From Enterococcus florum (lineage in GTDB: Bacteria; Bacillota; Bacilli; Lactobacillales; Enterococcaceae), in contig NZ_BJCC01000031.1 in NCBI RefSeq assembly GCF_004309355.1, positions 117,375 to 181,374 on the forward strand: a DNA stretch of 64,000 bases, read 5' to 3'. The notes below the pieces were generated by a model. That model did no database searches and was not told where the DNA came from. It saw nothing but the letters and a program-made list of their open reading frames with translations. The first letter of the stretch is position 1; each line of letters starts with the position of its first letter. The position numbers and the translations under genes are program-made. Below, piece after piece: positions 25,888 through 34,906 of this stretch.

Positions 25888-28059
25888 TTAACATTTTTTC
25901 CAGTGGAACAGCAGGGTAGCAAAGTCTTCCTTGATTCGGGGAATCGCAATGCCGGCATGATTCAATTCGGCACCAGAGATTTGCTGGCCGGTTTCCAGGT
26001 CTTCATAAAGGGCTTGCTCCTCTAAATAGTGCGTCTTCAAATACGTAACGGGTACAGCCGGGCGAGCTAAGCCATTGAAGTAGATAACTGCAGCTTCGTC
26101 CTCGCTGACAATCAGCCAGGCAGTAGCGAAGAAATCATTAGCTGGCTGCAATCGATAGAAGCGGCCAAATTGGAATAGGGTACGATGCTTCTTATAAAAA
26201 GTGATTTGCTGCGCAATTTCTTCCAGTTCATTGGCAGGTAAAGCTGTGAGATCCAGCTCATAGCCAAAATTTCCGCTCATGGCAATTAAGCCGCGGGTAT
26301 GCAGATTGGTGCTTCGCCCTACCTGATGATTCGGCACAGGTGAAACGTGTGCTCCCATCATGATTGGTGGATACAAATAGCTATAGCCATACTGGATTTG
26401 ACTGCGGCAAAGGGCATCGGTATTATCACTGGTCCAGGTTTGAGGCATGTAATGCATCATGCCTGGATCAAAACGACCACCGCCGCTGGAGCAGTTTTCG
26501 AATAGACACTCGGGATACTTGCTGGTGATTGCCTCCAGCACGCGGTAAAGACCTAATACGTACCGATGAGTAATTTCTTTTTGCTGGGCAGCAGGGAAGG
26601 CTAGACTGCCAACCTCAGTCAAATGACGATTCATATCCCATTTAATGTAGTCGATTTTACCAGTGGACAAATAGCTGCTAAGCATATCAATCAGGAAATC
26701 CTGAACAGCTGTCTGGCTTAAGTCTAAGACATATTGTCGGCGGCCCTCGGTCAATGGATATTGGGGAACCTGCAGTGCCCAGTCGGGATGTTCTTCAAAC
26801 AACTGACTGTTTTTTGAGATCATTTCTGGTTCAAACCATAGGCCAAACTGCAGGCCCTTTTGTTGGATTTTATCTGCCAGACCCGCAATCCCTTGAGGCA
26901 GTTTTTCCTGATTTTCATGCCAGTCGCCTAAAGAGGAAGCATCGTCGTTACGTTGACCAAACCAGCCATCGTCTAGAACAAATAGTTCAATCCCGGTTTC
27001 CTTGGCTAGATCAGCCTGCTTTAGCAGATCAGCTTCATGGAAATCGAAATAATTTGCTTCCCAGGTATTCAGCAGAATTGGTCGTTCCTTGTTTTGCCAG
27101 CTGCTAGGAATTAAGTGCTGCTGATAAAGGTCGTGAAAGGTTTGCGACATTCCATTGAAGCCAGTTGTTGAATAATTCAGTACCACTTCCGGTGTTTGGA
27201 AGGCTTGTTTAGGTTCTAAGCACCATTCGAAGGTTTCCGACTGAATGCCCATTTGCACTCGGCTGGAGCCGTATTGTTCAACCTCAACCTGAGCTGTGAA
27301 GTTGCCGCTGTAGATAAAGTGAAAGGCATACACTTCTCCTTGAAATTCGGTGGTGCTGGGATCTGCCAGGGCCAAGAAGGGCTGATGCTGAGGACTGCTG
27401 GTTCCTCGGGAGCTTTCAATTTTTTGAATCCCTGCGTGCAAGGCTTGTCGAGAAAGATTCGCTTCATTCGTATGGGCCCCATTTAAGGTAATCAAATCAA
27501 AATGAGTAGTTGGCAAATCCAGCATCATAGAGCCGGCATTTTCTAAAACGACTGTTTCAGTTCCCTGATTATGGAAACGAACGCTGCGAGTGATAACTGG
27601 CTGATCTTCGTAAAGAGAATAAACCAGCACCATTTCCAAATCTTGGACAGCATCGTATAAAGTTATTTCTAAGGTAGTGGCTTCTTTGCTTCGCAGGCTA
27701 GGCAGACCGTCTAAGGCTGGTTTGACGGAAGAAATTTTATGGCTGCGGTAAAAGAAATTGGTTATGTTAGAACCATTCGCTGAACGAATTTGATAGTTGC
27801 TGATACGGTGGTCTCCGGTTCCTTGGGTACTTGTTTCCATCGGCAAGGCATTTAACGAAAAGGTACGATCGCTTTCATCGGGATTGGTAGCAAAACCGCG
27901 GTCAATCCGCTGCAGGGCGTTGCTGCCAGTATAAAAAGGCAATGCTTGGCCAAAGTAACGATGGGTAAGGTAGCGCTCCTTTTCAATCCCAATGACGTAA
28001 CTAATCTGGGCATTGGATAGGTGAAATACTTGTTTTTTAGAATCGAATAAAATGGGCAT
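25888..28059 (-). CDS. Alpha-galactosidase (GH36)
   Basis: The enzyme removes terminal alpha-galactose from melibiose, raffinose and related sugars. 723 residues, the usual size of the large GH36 form. The N-terminal beta-sandwich (about 1-320) precedes the catalytic barrel with LFVLDDGWFG, the nucleophile in YIKWDMNR and the acid/base in SDNTDALCR. No signal peptide, so it acts in the cytoplasm and needs a transporter; none specific to raffinose is in the window. GGGAG lies before the ATG. Divergent from an AraC-type regulator, as in raf/msm loci, which probably activates it. Confidence 0.93.
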   Translation of the reverse strand: MPILFDSKKQVFHLSNAQISYVIGIEKERYLTHRYFGQALPFYTGSNALQRIDRGFATNPDESDRTFSLNALPMETSTQGTGDHRISNYQIRSANGSNITNFFYRSHKISSVKPALDGLPSLRSKEATTLEITLYDAVQDLEMVLVYSLYEDQPVITRSVRFHNQGTETVVLENAGSMMLDLPTTHFDLITLNGAHTNEANLSRQALHAGIQKIESSRGTSSPQHQPFLALADPSTTEFQGEVYAFHFIYSGNFTAQVEVEQYGSSRVQMGIQSETFEWCLEPKQAFQTPEVVLNYSTTGFNGMSQTFHDLYQQHLIPSSWQNKERPILLNTWEANYFDFHEADLLKQADLAKETGIELFVLDDGWFGQRNDDASSLGDWHENQEKLPQGIAGLADKIQQKGLQFGLWFEPEMISKNSQLFEEHPDWALQVPQYPLTEGRRQYVLDLSQTAVQDFLIDMLSSYLSTGKIDYIKWDMNRHLTEVGSLAFPAAQQKEITHRYVLGLYRVLEAITSKYPECLFENCSSGGGRFDPGMMHYMPQTWTSDNTDALCRSQIQYGYSYLYPPIMMGAHVSPVPNHQVGRSTNLHTRGLIAMSGNFGYELDLTALPANELEEIAQQITFYKKHRTLFQFGRFYRLQPANDFFATAWLIVSEDEAAVIYFNGLARPAVPVTYLKTHYLEEQALYEDLETGQQISGAELNHAGIAIPRIKEDFATLLFHWKKC

Positions 28060-28149
28060 GAAATCTGCTCCCTTCTTCTGTATACTGTAAGCATAAGCAA
28101 TCCATCAGCGACAAACAAGAAGAAATAATTGTAGGTATGAGGTAAAAAA

Positions 28150-28974
28150 TTGCAAAACTATTTTTCGCATAACTATTACTATTTGGATCATTATTCGTTG
28201 CCGTATTTACAGGGGATCGGCTACGGACATGGCAGTGAAAGTTATTACTGGGACAGCCGAAAAAGAAAAGATAATCTGATTGTTCTGCAGTATACATTGG
28301 CGGGAACAGGGATCTTTGAAATGTCTGATCAGAGGATTCAGCAGCAGGCGGGCAGTTTTTTTCTGACGGAGGTTCCGGGAGAGTGCCGCTATTACGGGCA
28401 AGAAGACTGGCAGTTTTTGTTCTTTGAGTTTTCTAAAGAGATGATTCCCTGGTTTTATCCAGTCAATCAAAGCCATCATAACTGCTCCGCGCATTTTCAG
28501 CAGTATTTATTAACCCTGACAGAGCAGCTAAGAGCGCTTTCTGAGCTGGACTTTTTTGTTAATACGCAGGCAGCGTATCAATTAATTATTGAGCTGAAAA
28601 AAGAATTGCTGACGAGGAAAACGGAGGAACATCCAGTTGCTGAGCAAATAAAAAGTTATTTGGAACAGCATTATCAGGAATCCATCGGACTAACGGAGAT
28701 TGAAGAAGTGCTTCAGCTGTCCAAGTACAAAAGTATTCGCTTGTTTGAACAGGCTTTTGACAGTTCACCCATGGCGTATTTGAAGCGGTATCGCTTGATG
28801 CGGGCGTTGCCTTTGTTGCTGGAGGGCCAGCGTACGGTTGATGAAGTTGCCCAGCAGGTGGGTTTTTCTAATGGGAATTATTTTGCTAAAGTGTTTAAGA
28901 TAGAACTGGGAATGACACCTAGCGACTATCAAAAAAATAAACAATTATTTACAGAGCCCAGCTCCACTGAGTAG
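28150..28974 (+). CDS. AraC-family transcriptional regulator (alpha-galactoside activator)
   Basis: 274 residues starting at a TTG with GAGGT 7 bases upstream; no early in-frame ATG fits. The N-terminal cupin-like sugar-binding domain (about 1-130, GTGIFEMSDQ, QQQAGSFFLTEV) is followed by two helix-turn-helix motifs at about 172-265, ending in GFSNGNYFAKVFKIELGMTP. The layout is that of RafR/MsmR-type activators. It is divergent from the alpha-galactosidase gene and 36 bases upstream of the fructokinase gene. It probably activates the galactosidase in the presence of an alpha-galactoside. Confidence 0.88.
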   Translation: MQNYFSHNYYYLDHYSLPYLQGIGYGHGSESYYWDSRKRKDNLIVLQYTLAGTGIFEMSDQRIQQQAGSFFLTEVPGECRYYGQEDWQFLFFEFSKEMIPWFYPVNQSHHNCSAHFQQYLLTLTEQLRALSELDFFVNTQAAYQLIIELKKELLTRKTEEHPVAEQIKSYLEQHYQESIGLTEIEEVLQLSKYKSIRLFEQAFDSSPMAYLKRYRLMRALPLLLEGQRTVDEVAQQVGFSNGNYFAKVFKIELGMTPSDYQKNKQLFTEPSSTE

Positions 28975-29010
28975 GAGGGGCAATGAATGAAAAAACTGAG
29001 GAGTGACAAC

Positions 29011-29883
29011 ATGGTATACGGATCAATTGAAGCAGGTGGCACAAAGTTTGTTTGTGCGATCGGTGACAGCGACTTAAACATTACAAAACGGGTGAGTTTC
29101 CCTACCACTACCCCTGAGGAAACCATGAAGCTGGTGGTTGATTTCTTTAAAGATTATCAGGTGGAATTGGAAAGTATCGGGATTGGTTCCTTTGGTCCGA
29201 TCGATATTCATCGGGATTCACCAACTTATGGGTATATTACTTCAACCCCTAAACTGGCATGGCAGAACTTTGATTTTGTCGGTACGTTGAAAAAAGAATT
29301 CAATATTCCGATGGCATGGACCACTGACGTAAATGCGGCATGTTATGGCGAGTATATCGCTGGAGAAGGCCAAGGCTATTCTAGTGTCGTTTATTATACA
29401 GTTGGAACCGGTGTTGGCGGAGGTGCGCTGCAAGACGGTGTTTTCGTGGAAGGCTTCAGTCATCCGGAAATGGGGCATATGCTGGTACGCAACCATCCGG
29501 AAGATTCTTTTGAAGGCAATTGCCCGTTCCACAAAACTTGTTTGGAAGGCATGGCAGCTGGACCAGCGATGGAAAAACGATCTGGTCAAAAAGGTCAGGA
29601 TTTAGCAGCGGATGATCCAAACTGGGATATTGAAGCGTATTATCTGGCACAGTGTGCCTACAATACTACGTTGATGCTGTCACCAGACAAGATTATTTTT
29701 GGTGGCGGAATCATGAAGCAGAAGCAATTAATGCCTAAGATCTACAAAGCCTTTGACGAATTAATGCAAGGCTATGTTAAAACACCGAAGCTAGAGGACT
29801 ATATTGTGACACCAGAATTAGGCGATAATGCAGGAACCGTTGGCTGTTTAGCTTTAGCTAGAGACAGCAAGCTGCATTCATAA
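29011..29883 (+). CDS. scrK: Fructokinase (ROK family)
   Basis: It phosphorylates fructose, for example that released by sucrose-6-phosphate hydrolase. 290 residues from the ATG at 29011, with GAGGAG 6 bases upstream; the in-frame ATG at 28987 has no such site. ROK features: N-terminal phosphate motif GSIEAGGTKFVCAIGD, GTGVGGGALQDG, and the zinc-binding pattern HPEMGHM with CPFHKTCLEG. These match Gram-positive ScrK enzymes. It follows the AraC gene and precedes a UPF0303 gene by 15 bases. Confidence 0.9.
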   Translation: MVYGSIEAGGTKFVCAIGDSDLNITKRVSFPTTTPEETMKLVVDFFKDYQVELESIGIGSFGPIDIHRDSPTYGYITSTPKLAWQNFDFVGTLKKEFNIPMAWTTDVNAACYGEYIAGEGQGYSSVVYYTVGTGVGGGALQDGVFVEGFSHPEMGHMLVRNHPEDSFEGNCPFHKTCLEGMAAGPAMEKRSGQKGQDLAADDPNWDIEAYYLAQCAYNTTLMLSPDKIIFGGGIMKQKQLMPKIYKAFDELMQGYVKTPKLEDYIVTPELGDNAGTVGCLALARDSKLHS

Positions 29884-29898
29884 AAAGGGGTCAGCCAA

Positions 29899-30324
29899 AT
29901 GGATAAACAACAAGTGATTCAAGATGAACAAGAAGTAGTTTTTACTGAATTTACCCATGAGCTGGGTTTTAAAATTGCACAGCGAATCGTTGAAAAGGTC
30001 AAAGAGCGTCAGCTAAAAAGTGTCGGCGTCCGTATTCTTTTAGATGATCTGCTGGTTTTTCAATATTTAATGGATGGCAAAACGGAAGACAATTGGCTGA
30101 AGCGCAAAGAAAAGACGGTTTTAGACAGTGGACACTCTTCGCTGTATATTTTTTTCCACCAGGATGAGTACAATGATTGGGTTAACGATGAGCAGTATGC
30201 TGTTTGTGGTGGCGGTTTTCCAATTATTATTAAAGGTGAAGTTCGGGGTGTGATCGGAGTTTCAGGATTGAAGCATGATGAAGACCATGTGCTATTAACA
30301 GAGACGGTTCGGGAGTTTATTTAA
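29899..30324 (+). CDS. UPF0303-family protein (HbpS/GlcG-like fold)
   Basis: 141 residues. The pattern GGGFPIIIKGEVRGVIGVSGL near the C-terminus is typical of the UPF0303/DUF336 (HbpS-like) family, members of which are often annotated as heme-degrading-domain proteins without evidence. It is slightly short for the family (often 150-165), ending soon after LTETVREFI. A GGGG ribosome site precedes the ATG. Genes of this family are often found next to sugar genes. Function unknown. Confidence 0.75.
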   Translation: MDKQQVIQDEQEVVFTEFTHELGFKIAQRIVEKVKERQLKSVGVRILLDDLLVFQYLMDGKTEDNWLKRKEKTVLDSGHSSLYIFFHQDEYNDWVNDEQYAVCGGGFPIIIKGEVRGVIGVSGLKHDEDHVLLTETVREFI

Positions 30325-30452
30325 GAATTGGAGAAATGGAACAGGAGGGAATGCTGATAAAGCAGCTTTTTTGTTTCATTTTTATTCAGGCAACCAACAG
30401 TTGCGTGCCTCTGCACTAGGATTTGGTACACTGATAGTAGGAGGTGGCCAAC

Positions 30453-31226
30453 ATGCAAATTAATCAATTACTAAAAATGCGACGCCTAGAAGCCAACTGG
30501 ACTCAGCAGGAATTAGCTGATCAATTATACTTATCCAGACAGGCAGTGGCCAAATGGGAGAACGGCGAGGCAGTACCAAGTATTGATAATCTGATTCTAT
30601 TAAGTGATTTGTACAATGTTTCGTTGGACGAGTTGGTTCAAGGAAGTCCTTTTTTTAAAAAGCCTTATGTCGTAGGCAAAGGAATGTTTCGGATAAGCTA
30701 TGGAAAAATCTGGTTTTTCTGGCTGATGTTTTTCGTGCTGGTTCCGCTTTTGGGCTTCTCACTGGTGATCTCGCTCGTGATAATCGCTTTGATTATACTG
30801 ATCACTTTAGCCAACCTGCCGATGCTAGTTGACGATTACTGGGTCATTCACCAGCAAGCAATTACTGTTGAACGATTTGCCAGCAATCCCTTTAAATTGG
30901 CTTTGCAAATAATCAGAAAAAGAAGCGATCAAGCGAGCTTAACCTATGAAATGATCGAATCGTTTGAGATCATCTATATCATTCGGAAACGCTTTTCACC
31001 GATCGATCTAAACAAAGACCCCTTTTACTTATTGGTAAAAACCAAAGAACAAGGATCGTTTTCGCTGGATTTACCTGCCGATGCCAGGGAGTTTTTGCCG
31101 CAGTTTGCTGCTTTTATGGAAAGAAAAGGCATTCCGGTGAAAGACCCTGATGTCCTTCTGCCAGAGCTGATCCAAGGGCATTCGCTTTATGAGTATATGC
31201 ATCAAAAAGAAGCGGGTTCGCATTAA
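30453..31226 (+). CDS. XRE-family regulator with membrane-spanning C-terminal region
   Basis: 257 residues from the ATG at 30453, which has AGGAGG 8 bases upstream; an in-frame GTG at 30444 is part of that site. Residues 5-60 are a Cro/CI-type helix-turn-helix (WTQQELADQLYLSRQAVAKWENG). Residues about 85-130 form two hydrophobic helices (FFWLMFFVLVPLLGFSLVIS and the next stretch), and a cytoplasmic domain of about 120 residues follows. It is convergent with an APC permease gene; their ends overlap by 4 bases. A one-component membrane regulator of unknown targets. Confidence 0.82.
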   Translation: MQINQLLKMRRLEANWTQQELADQLYLSRQAVAKWENGEAVPSIDNLILLSDLYNVSLDELVQGSPFFKKPYVVGKGMFRISYGKIWFFWLMFFVLVPLLGFSLVISLVIIALIILITLANLPMLVDDYWVIHQQAITVERFASNPFKLALQIIRKRSDQASLTYEMIESFEIIYIIRKRFSPIDLNKDPFYLLVKTKEQGSFSLDLPADAREFLPQFAAFMERKGIPVKDPDVLLPELIQGHSLYEYMHQKEAGSH

Positions 31227-31245
31227 GCGAATCTGCTTCTTTTTT
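31209..31245. terminator. Terminator spanning the convergent ends of the XRE and APC genes
   Basis: GAAGCGGGTTCGC pairs with GCGAATCTGCTTC (two wobble pairs), loop ATTAA, then six T on the plus strand. The loop holds the stop codons of both genes (TAA on plus, TTA on minus). Confidence 0.78.
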
Positions 31246-32716
31246 GTCTACGTTCCAAGCGTTGATAAATCCAACTAGCTAGGCCGCCGAATAGCAATGG
31301 TCCAATGATCAAGGTGAAGAAATTCAGATAATTTCCAACTTTTAGTGGTTCATAAATCTGAAAGGCAATCGCCAGAAAGATACAAGCACAAACACTCAAG
31401 GAAAGACTATAATTAATGGACTTTCGATGAATTAACAGCTCGCAAGGTTGAACGATGCCCTTTTGGAGGAAGAAAGGAAAGCTCATCGCGACGATAAAGT
31501 AAGGTAGTGCCCGCGAAACATTAGTCATATAGGTCAGCTGATTAAACAAATCACCAACAAAAGAATGATTCAATGATAATGCAACAATACATAAAGCCAA
31601 TAACAGCGACTGGAACCACAAGGCTTTCGCCGGCATTTGCTGCTTGTTTAAGCGTACCAGTTTCTGCGGCCAAAGCTCCTTTGGAGTGCCTTGGATCAAG
31701 CTTTTCAGTGGACCGTAAGTGATTGACGACAATAAGCTGAGGTAAGACACAAACATTGTAAGAGCTGTGTAACGAATGTACACTTGATAGAGCAGCTGAC
31801 CTTGACTGCTGTTTAAATCTAAAACCTTGCTTAAAGAATGAGCCGTACTTCCAACCAGGCCGTACATCAAGTTCCCTAAATGCATCTGATTACCGCCGCG
31901 CAACTGCTCTAGATTTGTCGCACCACTCCACAAGATAATCCCGCTAAAGTACAGCAAGAGGATCAATCCGGCACTATAAACAACCGCTTTAGGAAAACGG
32001 GTTTGACTTTCTTTCGTACGATCGGCTAAACTGGCAACGGTATCCAAACCGCCAAAGGCCGTAATGGAAAAAATGAAAAAGGGCAGCTGAGATAGAAAGT
32101 GTTCGTTAGTATCAGTAAAAAAATTAGGGGCATGTAAACTTTCAGCGATGTTGGCAGCAACCTGCTCTGGCTGATGCAAGATAATCGCCAGATTACTTAG
32201 TAAAGATAGCAGAAGCAAACCGATCATGGCATAGCCACTAAGCTTCAAAAAAGATACGATCGTTTGAAAACCGCGATTGATCAAGCCTGTCAAAAGGAAG
32301 ACCGCAAAAATCGAAAAACAAACCAACCAAACCTGGGGGGGCAGCCCCAGCCAGTGAATTTTTCCGGTCAGATCCTGCCCAAATAACAGAACCGATAACG
32401 GAATCAGCAGCTTCATAAACAAACTGATCATCCAGATAAAGTAGCTGCAATACCACAAAAAGGCTGTTACAAAGGCCGTTTTAGGCGATAAAGAATCCTT
32501 TAGCCAATCGTAAATTGATCCGGAAAGGCGGGCATATTTTTTTGTATATTGTGCTACGATGATCGCATATGGAATGAAGTAACAGCCTGCACTTATGAAA
32601 AACCAAATCAGAGAACGACTGCCCATCATAAAAAAGGCGGTCGTCATACTAGAAAAAGAGAATACGGTTGTAGTGATGATCAATACTAAATTTGGCAAGG
32701 AGAGATTCTTGCGCAT
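31223..32716 (-). CDS. APC-family amino acid permease (YjeM / glutamate-GABA antiporter-like)
   Basis: 497 residues with about 12-13 hydrophobic helices. The ATG at 32716 has GGAAGGTG at a good distance; an in-frame GTG at 32728 lies within that site. The sequence pattern (FFISAGCYFIPYAIIVAQY early, FSITAFGGLDTVASLADRTKE in the middle) fits the YjeM-like group of the APC superfamily. A second permease of the same group is at 58951-60384. Substrate unknown. The start region is divergent from nreA, with 125 bases between. Confidence 0.82.
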   Translation of the reverse strand: MRKNLSLPNLVLIITTTVFSFSSMTTAFFMMGSRSLIWFFISAGCYFIPYAIIVAQYTKKYARLSGSIYDWLKDSLSPKTAFVTAFLWYCSYFIWMISLFMKLLIPLSVLLFGQDLTGKIHWLGLPPQVWLVCFSIFAVFLLTGLINRGFQTIVSFLKLSGYAMIGLLLLSLLSNLAIILHQPEQVAANIAESLHAPNFFTDTNEHFLSQLPFFIFSITAFGGLDTVASLADRTKESQTRFPKAVVYSAGLILLLYFSGIILWSGATNLEQLRGGNQMHLGNLMYGLVGSTAHSLSKVLDLNSSQGQLLYQVYIRYTALTMFVSYLSLLSSITYGPLKSLIQGTPKELWPQKLVRLNKQQMPAKALWFQSLLLALCIVALSLNHSFVGDLFNQLTYMTNVSRALPYFIVAMSFPFFLQKGIVQPCELLIHRKSINYSLSLSVCACIFLAIAFQIYEPLKVGNYLNFFTLIIGPLLFGGLASWIYQRLERRQKRSRFA

Positions 32717-32841
32717 TTTTTCACGCACCTTCCACTGAACTTCTGGTATGATGATACTGAATCATTGTCTACTAATAGTAGTGAAACACATAACAAACTT
32801 CAAGAGGTCAATAAATAATTAGGGAATTGGAGTAATCGAAG

Positions 32842-33270
32842 ATGGAATCGATAGAGAAATGGTTAAAAGACCATCAGGAAAAGTGGGCCTGCGATTTTTT
32901 AGGGATTGCTATGGATGCAGCACCGGAAAATGCTCCAAAAGAAATTCGTTGGCTTCATGTAGTAGGAAATCAAAGTGAAGCCTATAAAAATATCCGTTTA
33001 CAAGTTGGGCGGGGAATTGCTGGAATGGTTTGGAAAACAGCACGCAAGCAATTGGATGAACGAATTTTTGATCAGCCAGATAAATTAATTGAATACCCGA
33101 TTGCACGTCTTGAAAAGCTGCATACTGCTTTAGCTGTGCCTGTCATGAGTCAACAGGTAGTATTTGCAGTGTTAATGAGCGGGTACCGTGACGACCATCC
33201 ATTCACTTCTGAAGAACAAGCAGAAGTGGAGTCAGCAGCCGTGGAACTCAACCAACTATTAGAGGAGTGA
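32842..33270 (+). CDS. nreA: GAF-domain nitrate sensor NreA
   Basis: 142 residues forming one GAF domain (NIRLQVGRGIAGMVWKTAR, ALAVPVMSQQVVFAVLMSG). In Staphylococcus carnosus NreA binds nitrate and restrains the oxygen-sensing kinase NreB. Its place directly before nreB and nreC supports this role here. GGAG precedes the ATG. A half site TAGGG lies about 20 bases before the start codon. Expected output is activation of nitrite (nitrate) reduction under low oxygen. Confidence 0.85.
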   Translation: MESIEKWLKDHQEKWACDFLGIAMDAAPENAPKEIRWLHVVGNQSEAYKNIRLQVGRGIAGMVWKTARKQLDERIFDQPDKLIEYPIARLEKLHTALAVPVMSQQVVFAVLMSGYRDDHPFTSEEQAEVESAAVELNQLLEE

Positions 33271-33277
33271 AATCCGT

Positions 33278-34285
33278 TTGCTTCAGTTAGATAATTCATT
33301 GTTTCAAACTATTCAGGAACCGATATGGGTGATTGATCAAAAAGGTCAACAAATTGCTAAAACACACATGGCAGAAGAGATTGAAACCAACTATCGGTTT
33401 AAGCTGCAAGCTGTCTTAGATATCAGCCGCGGAAAAGGCTGTGCGCTGCATAGTACGAAAGAAGAGTGTCTCAATTGTCCTTTGGAAGGGAACCTGTCTC
33501 CATCAGGCTTTCCGTTCGTTTTGTTGTCAAAAGAAGAAAGGCCTGAAGAATTTTGGGGACGTGTCGATGAAAACAGGGACCAACTAATATTGCAGATTCG
33601 AAACAAGACGAATGTGGATAGCCAGGATTCTTTGTTTGAGTATTTAAACAATGTTCGAGAATTGGAACGGAAAAAAATTGCGCAGGATTTACATGATGGC
33701 ATTGCACAGAGTGTTTATGGTCTGATGCTAGAGACTCGTGGGTTAAAATGGGTCTCTGAAGCGCAAAGAGCAAGGAAAATGCAGCTGATCGATCAACATT
33801 TTACAGAAGTATTGAAGGAGATCAAAGATTTAGCAGGAGAATTACGTCCGATGGCAATTGACGAGTTTGGTCTTGTTCAAGCACTGGAGCAATTCATTGA
33901 AAGGACCAGAGAAATGACTGGCTTTGAGATTGATTTGATTGTTTTAGGGGTGAAGCAGCCTCTAACAGAAGCAGTCCGTATCTCTATTTACCGAATTGTT
34001 CAAGAGGCGGCTTCGAATGCGATGAAATATTCAGGGGAGAATAGTCTTGAACTGATTTTAGATTTTAAAGATGAAGCCTTGCTGGTTCGCATTCGGGATC
34101 AAGGAAAGGGCTTCGATCTGATCCAGCATGAAAGTGGCTTTGGCTTAGTAAATATGAAAGAACGTGCCCACTCGATCGGCAGTCACTTGACAGTGGATTC
34201 AAAGCGTGGACAAGGAACCGTGGTCCAAATGCAGATTCCTTTAAAGGAGGGACAAACTGAGAATGAACATTCTGATAGCAGATGA
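33278..34285 (+). CDS. nreB: Oxygen-sensing histidine kinase NreB
   Basis: 335 residues starting at TTG with AGAGGAG about 10 bases before it. The N-terminal PAS-like domain holds Cys55, Cys64 and Cys67 (CALHSTKEECLNC). The kinase core has the HisKA_3 phosphorylation box QDLHDGIAQSVYG near residue 140, a conserved ELRPMAIDEFGL, and an ATPase with DQGKGFDL and GFGLVNMKERA. NreB of staphylococci uses four cysteines (C-x2-C-x11-C-x2-C) to hold an oxygen-labile iron-sulfur cluster; one is missing here. No transmembrane helix. The gene overlaps nreC by 23 bases. Confidence 0.88.
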   Translation: MLQLDNSLFQTIQEPIWVIDQKGQQIAKTHMAEEIETNYRFKLQAVLDISRGKGCALHSTKEECLNCPLEGNLSPSGFPFVLLSKEERPEEFWGRVDENRDQLILQIRNKTNVDSQDSLFEYLNNVRELERKKIAQDLHDGIAQSVYGLMLETRGLKWVSEAQRARKMQLIDQHFTEVLKEIKDLAGELRPMAIDEFGLVQALEQFIERTREMTGFEIDLIVLGVKQPLTEAVRISIYRIVQEAASNAMKYSGENSLELILDFKDEALLVRIRDQGKGFDLIQHESGFGLVNMKERAHSIGSHLTVDSKRGQGTVVQMQIPLKEGQTENEHSDSR

Positions 34286-34895
34286 CCATGTGATGATCAG
34301 AAATGCATTGGCTTTTTTGATCAACGCTCAAGCCGATATGCAAGTGGTAGCAGATGCGGCTGATGGTCATGAGGTTTTCATAACTGTAGAAAACAATACT
34401 ATTGATATTGTTTTGATCGATATCAGTATGCCTCCAGGGGAAAATGGATTGTTGACAACGAAGCGTTTAAAGGAATCCTTTCCTGAGGTGAAAGTCATCA
34501 TTTTAACGATGCATGATGAACGGTCTTATGTTCGTGAAGCATTGGAGGCACAAGCAGATGGCTTTTTATTAAAAACAGCCAACGATGAGACTTTAATTGA
34601 AGCGATTCGCAGAGTGTATCAGGGCGAACGTTTCTATGATGGATACACAGAGCATACGTTAAGCGAAATCGCATTGGAAAAAGAAGATCCTTTGTATGCC
34701 AGTCTATCCAAACGTGAGAAAGAAATTTTGCCGCTGATTGCACTGGGATATAACAATAAACAAATTGCAGAACGGTTATTTATATCAGTCAAAACGGTTG
34801 AAGTCCATAAAGCCAACGTACGGAAAAAACTTAAATTAGAAAGCTATGCCAGCCTGCTGCAATACAGCTTGAAGCATCATCTGATCGATTTTTAG
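34263..34895 (+). CDS. nreC: NarL/LuxR-type response regulator NreC
   Basis: 210 residues. Receiver domain about 1-120 with DDH acidic pocket and phospho-Asp in VLIDISMPPG; output LuxR helix-turn-helix about 145-205 (LSKREKEILPLIALGYNNKQ, then FISVKTVEVHK). In staphylococci NreC binds TAGGG-N4-CCCTA before nitrate and nitrite reductase genes. Exactly such a palindrome is found at 35708-35721. It overlaps nreB by 23 bases; AAAGGAGGG lies before its ATG. Confidence 0.9.
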   Translation: MNILIADDHVMIRNALAFLINAQADMQVVADAADGHEVFITVENNTIDIVLIDISMPPGENGLLTTKRLKESFPEVKVIILTMHDERSYVREALEAQADGFLLKTANDETLIEAIRRVYQGERFYDGYTEHTLSEIALEKEDPLYASLSKREKEILPLIALGYNNKQIAERLFISVKTVEVHKANVRKKLKLESYASLLQYSLKHHLIDF

Positions 34896-34906
34896 GAGGA
34901 GAAGCA

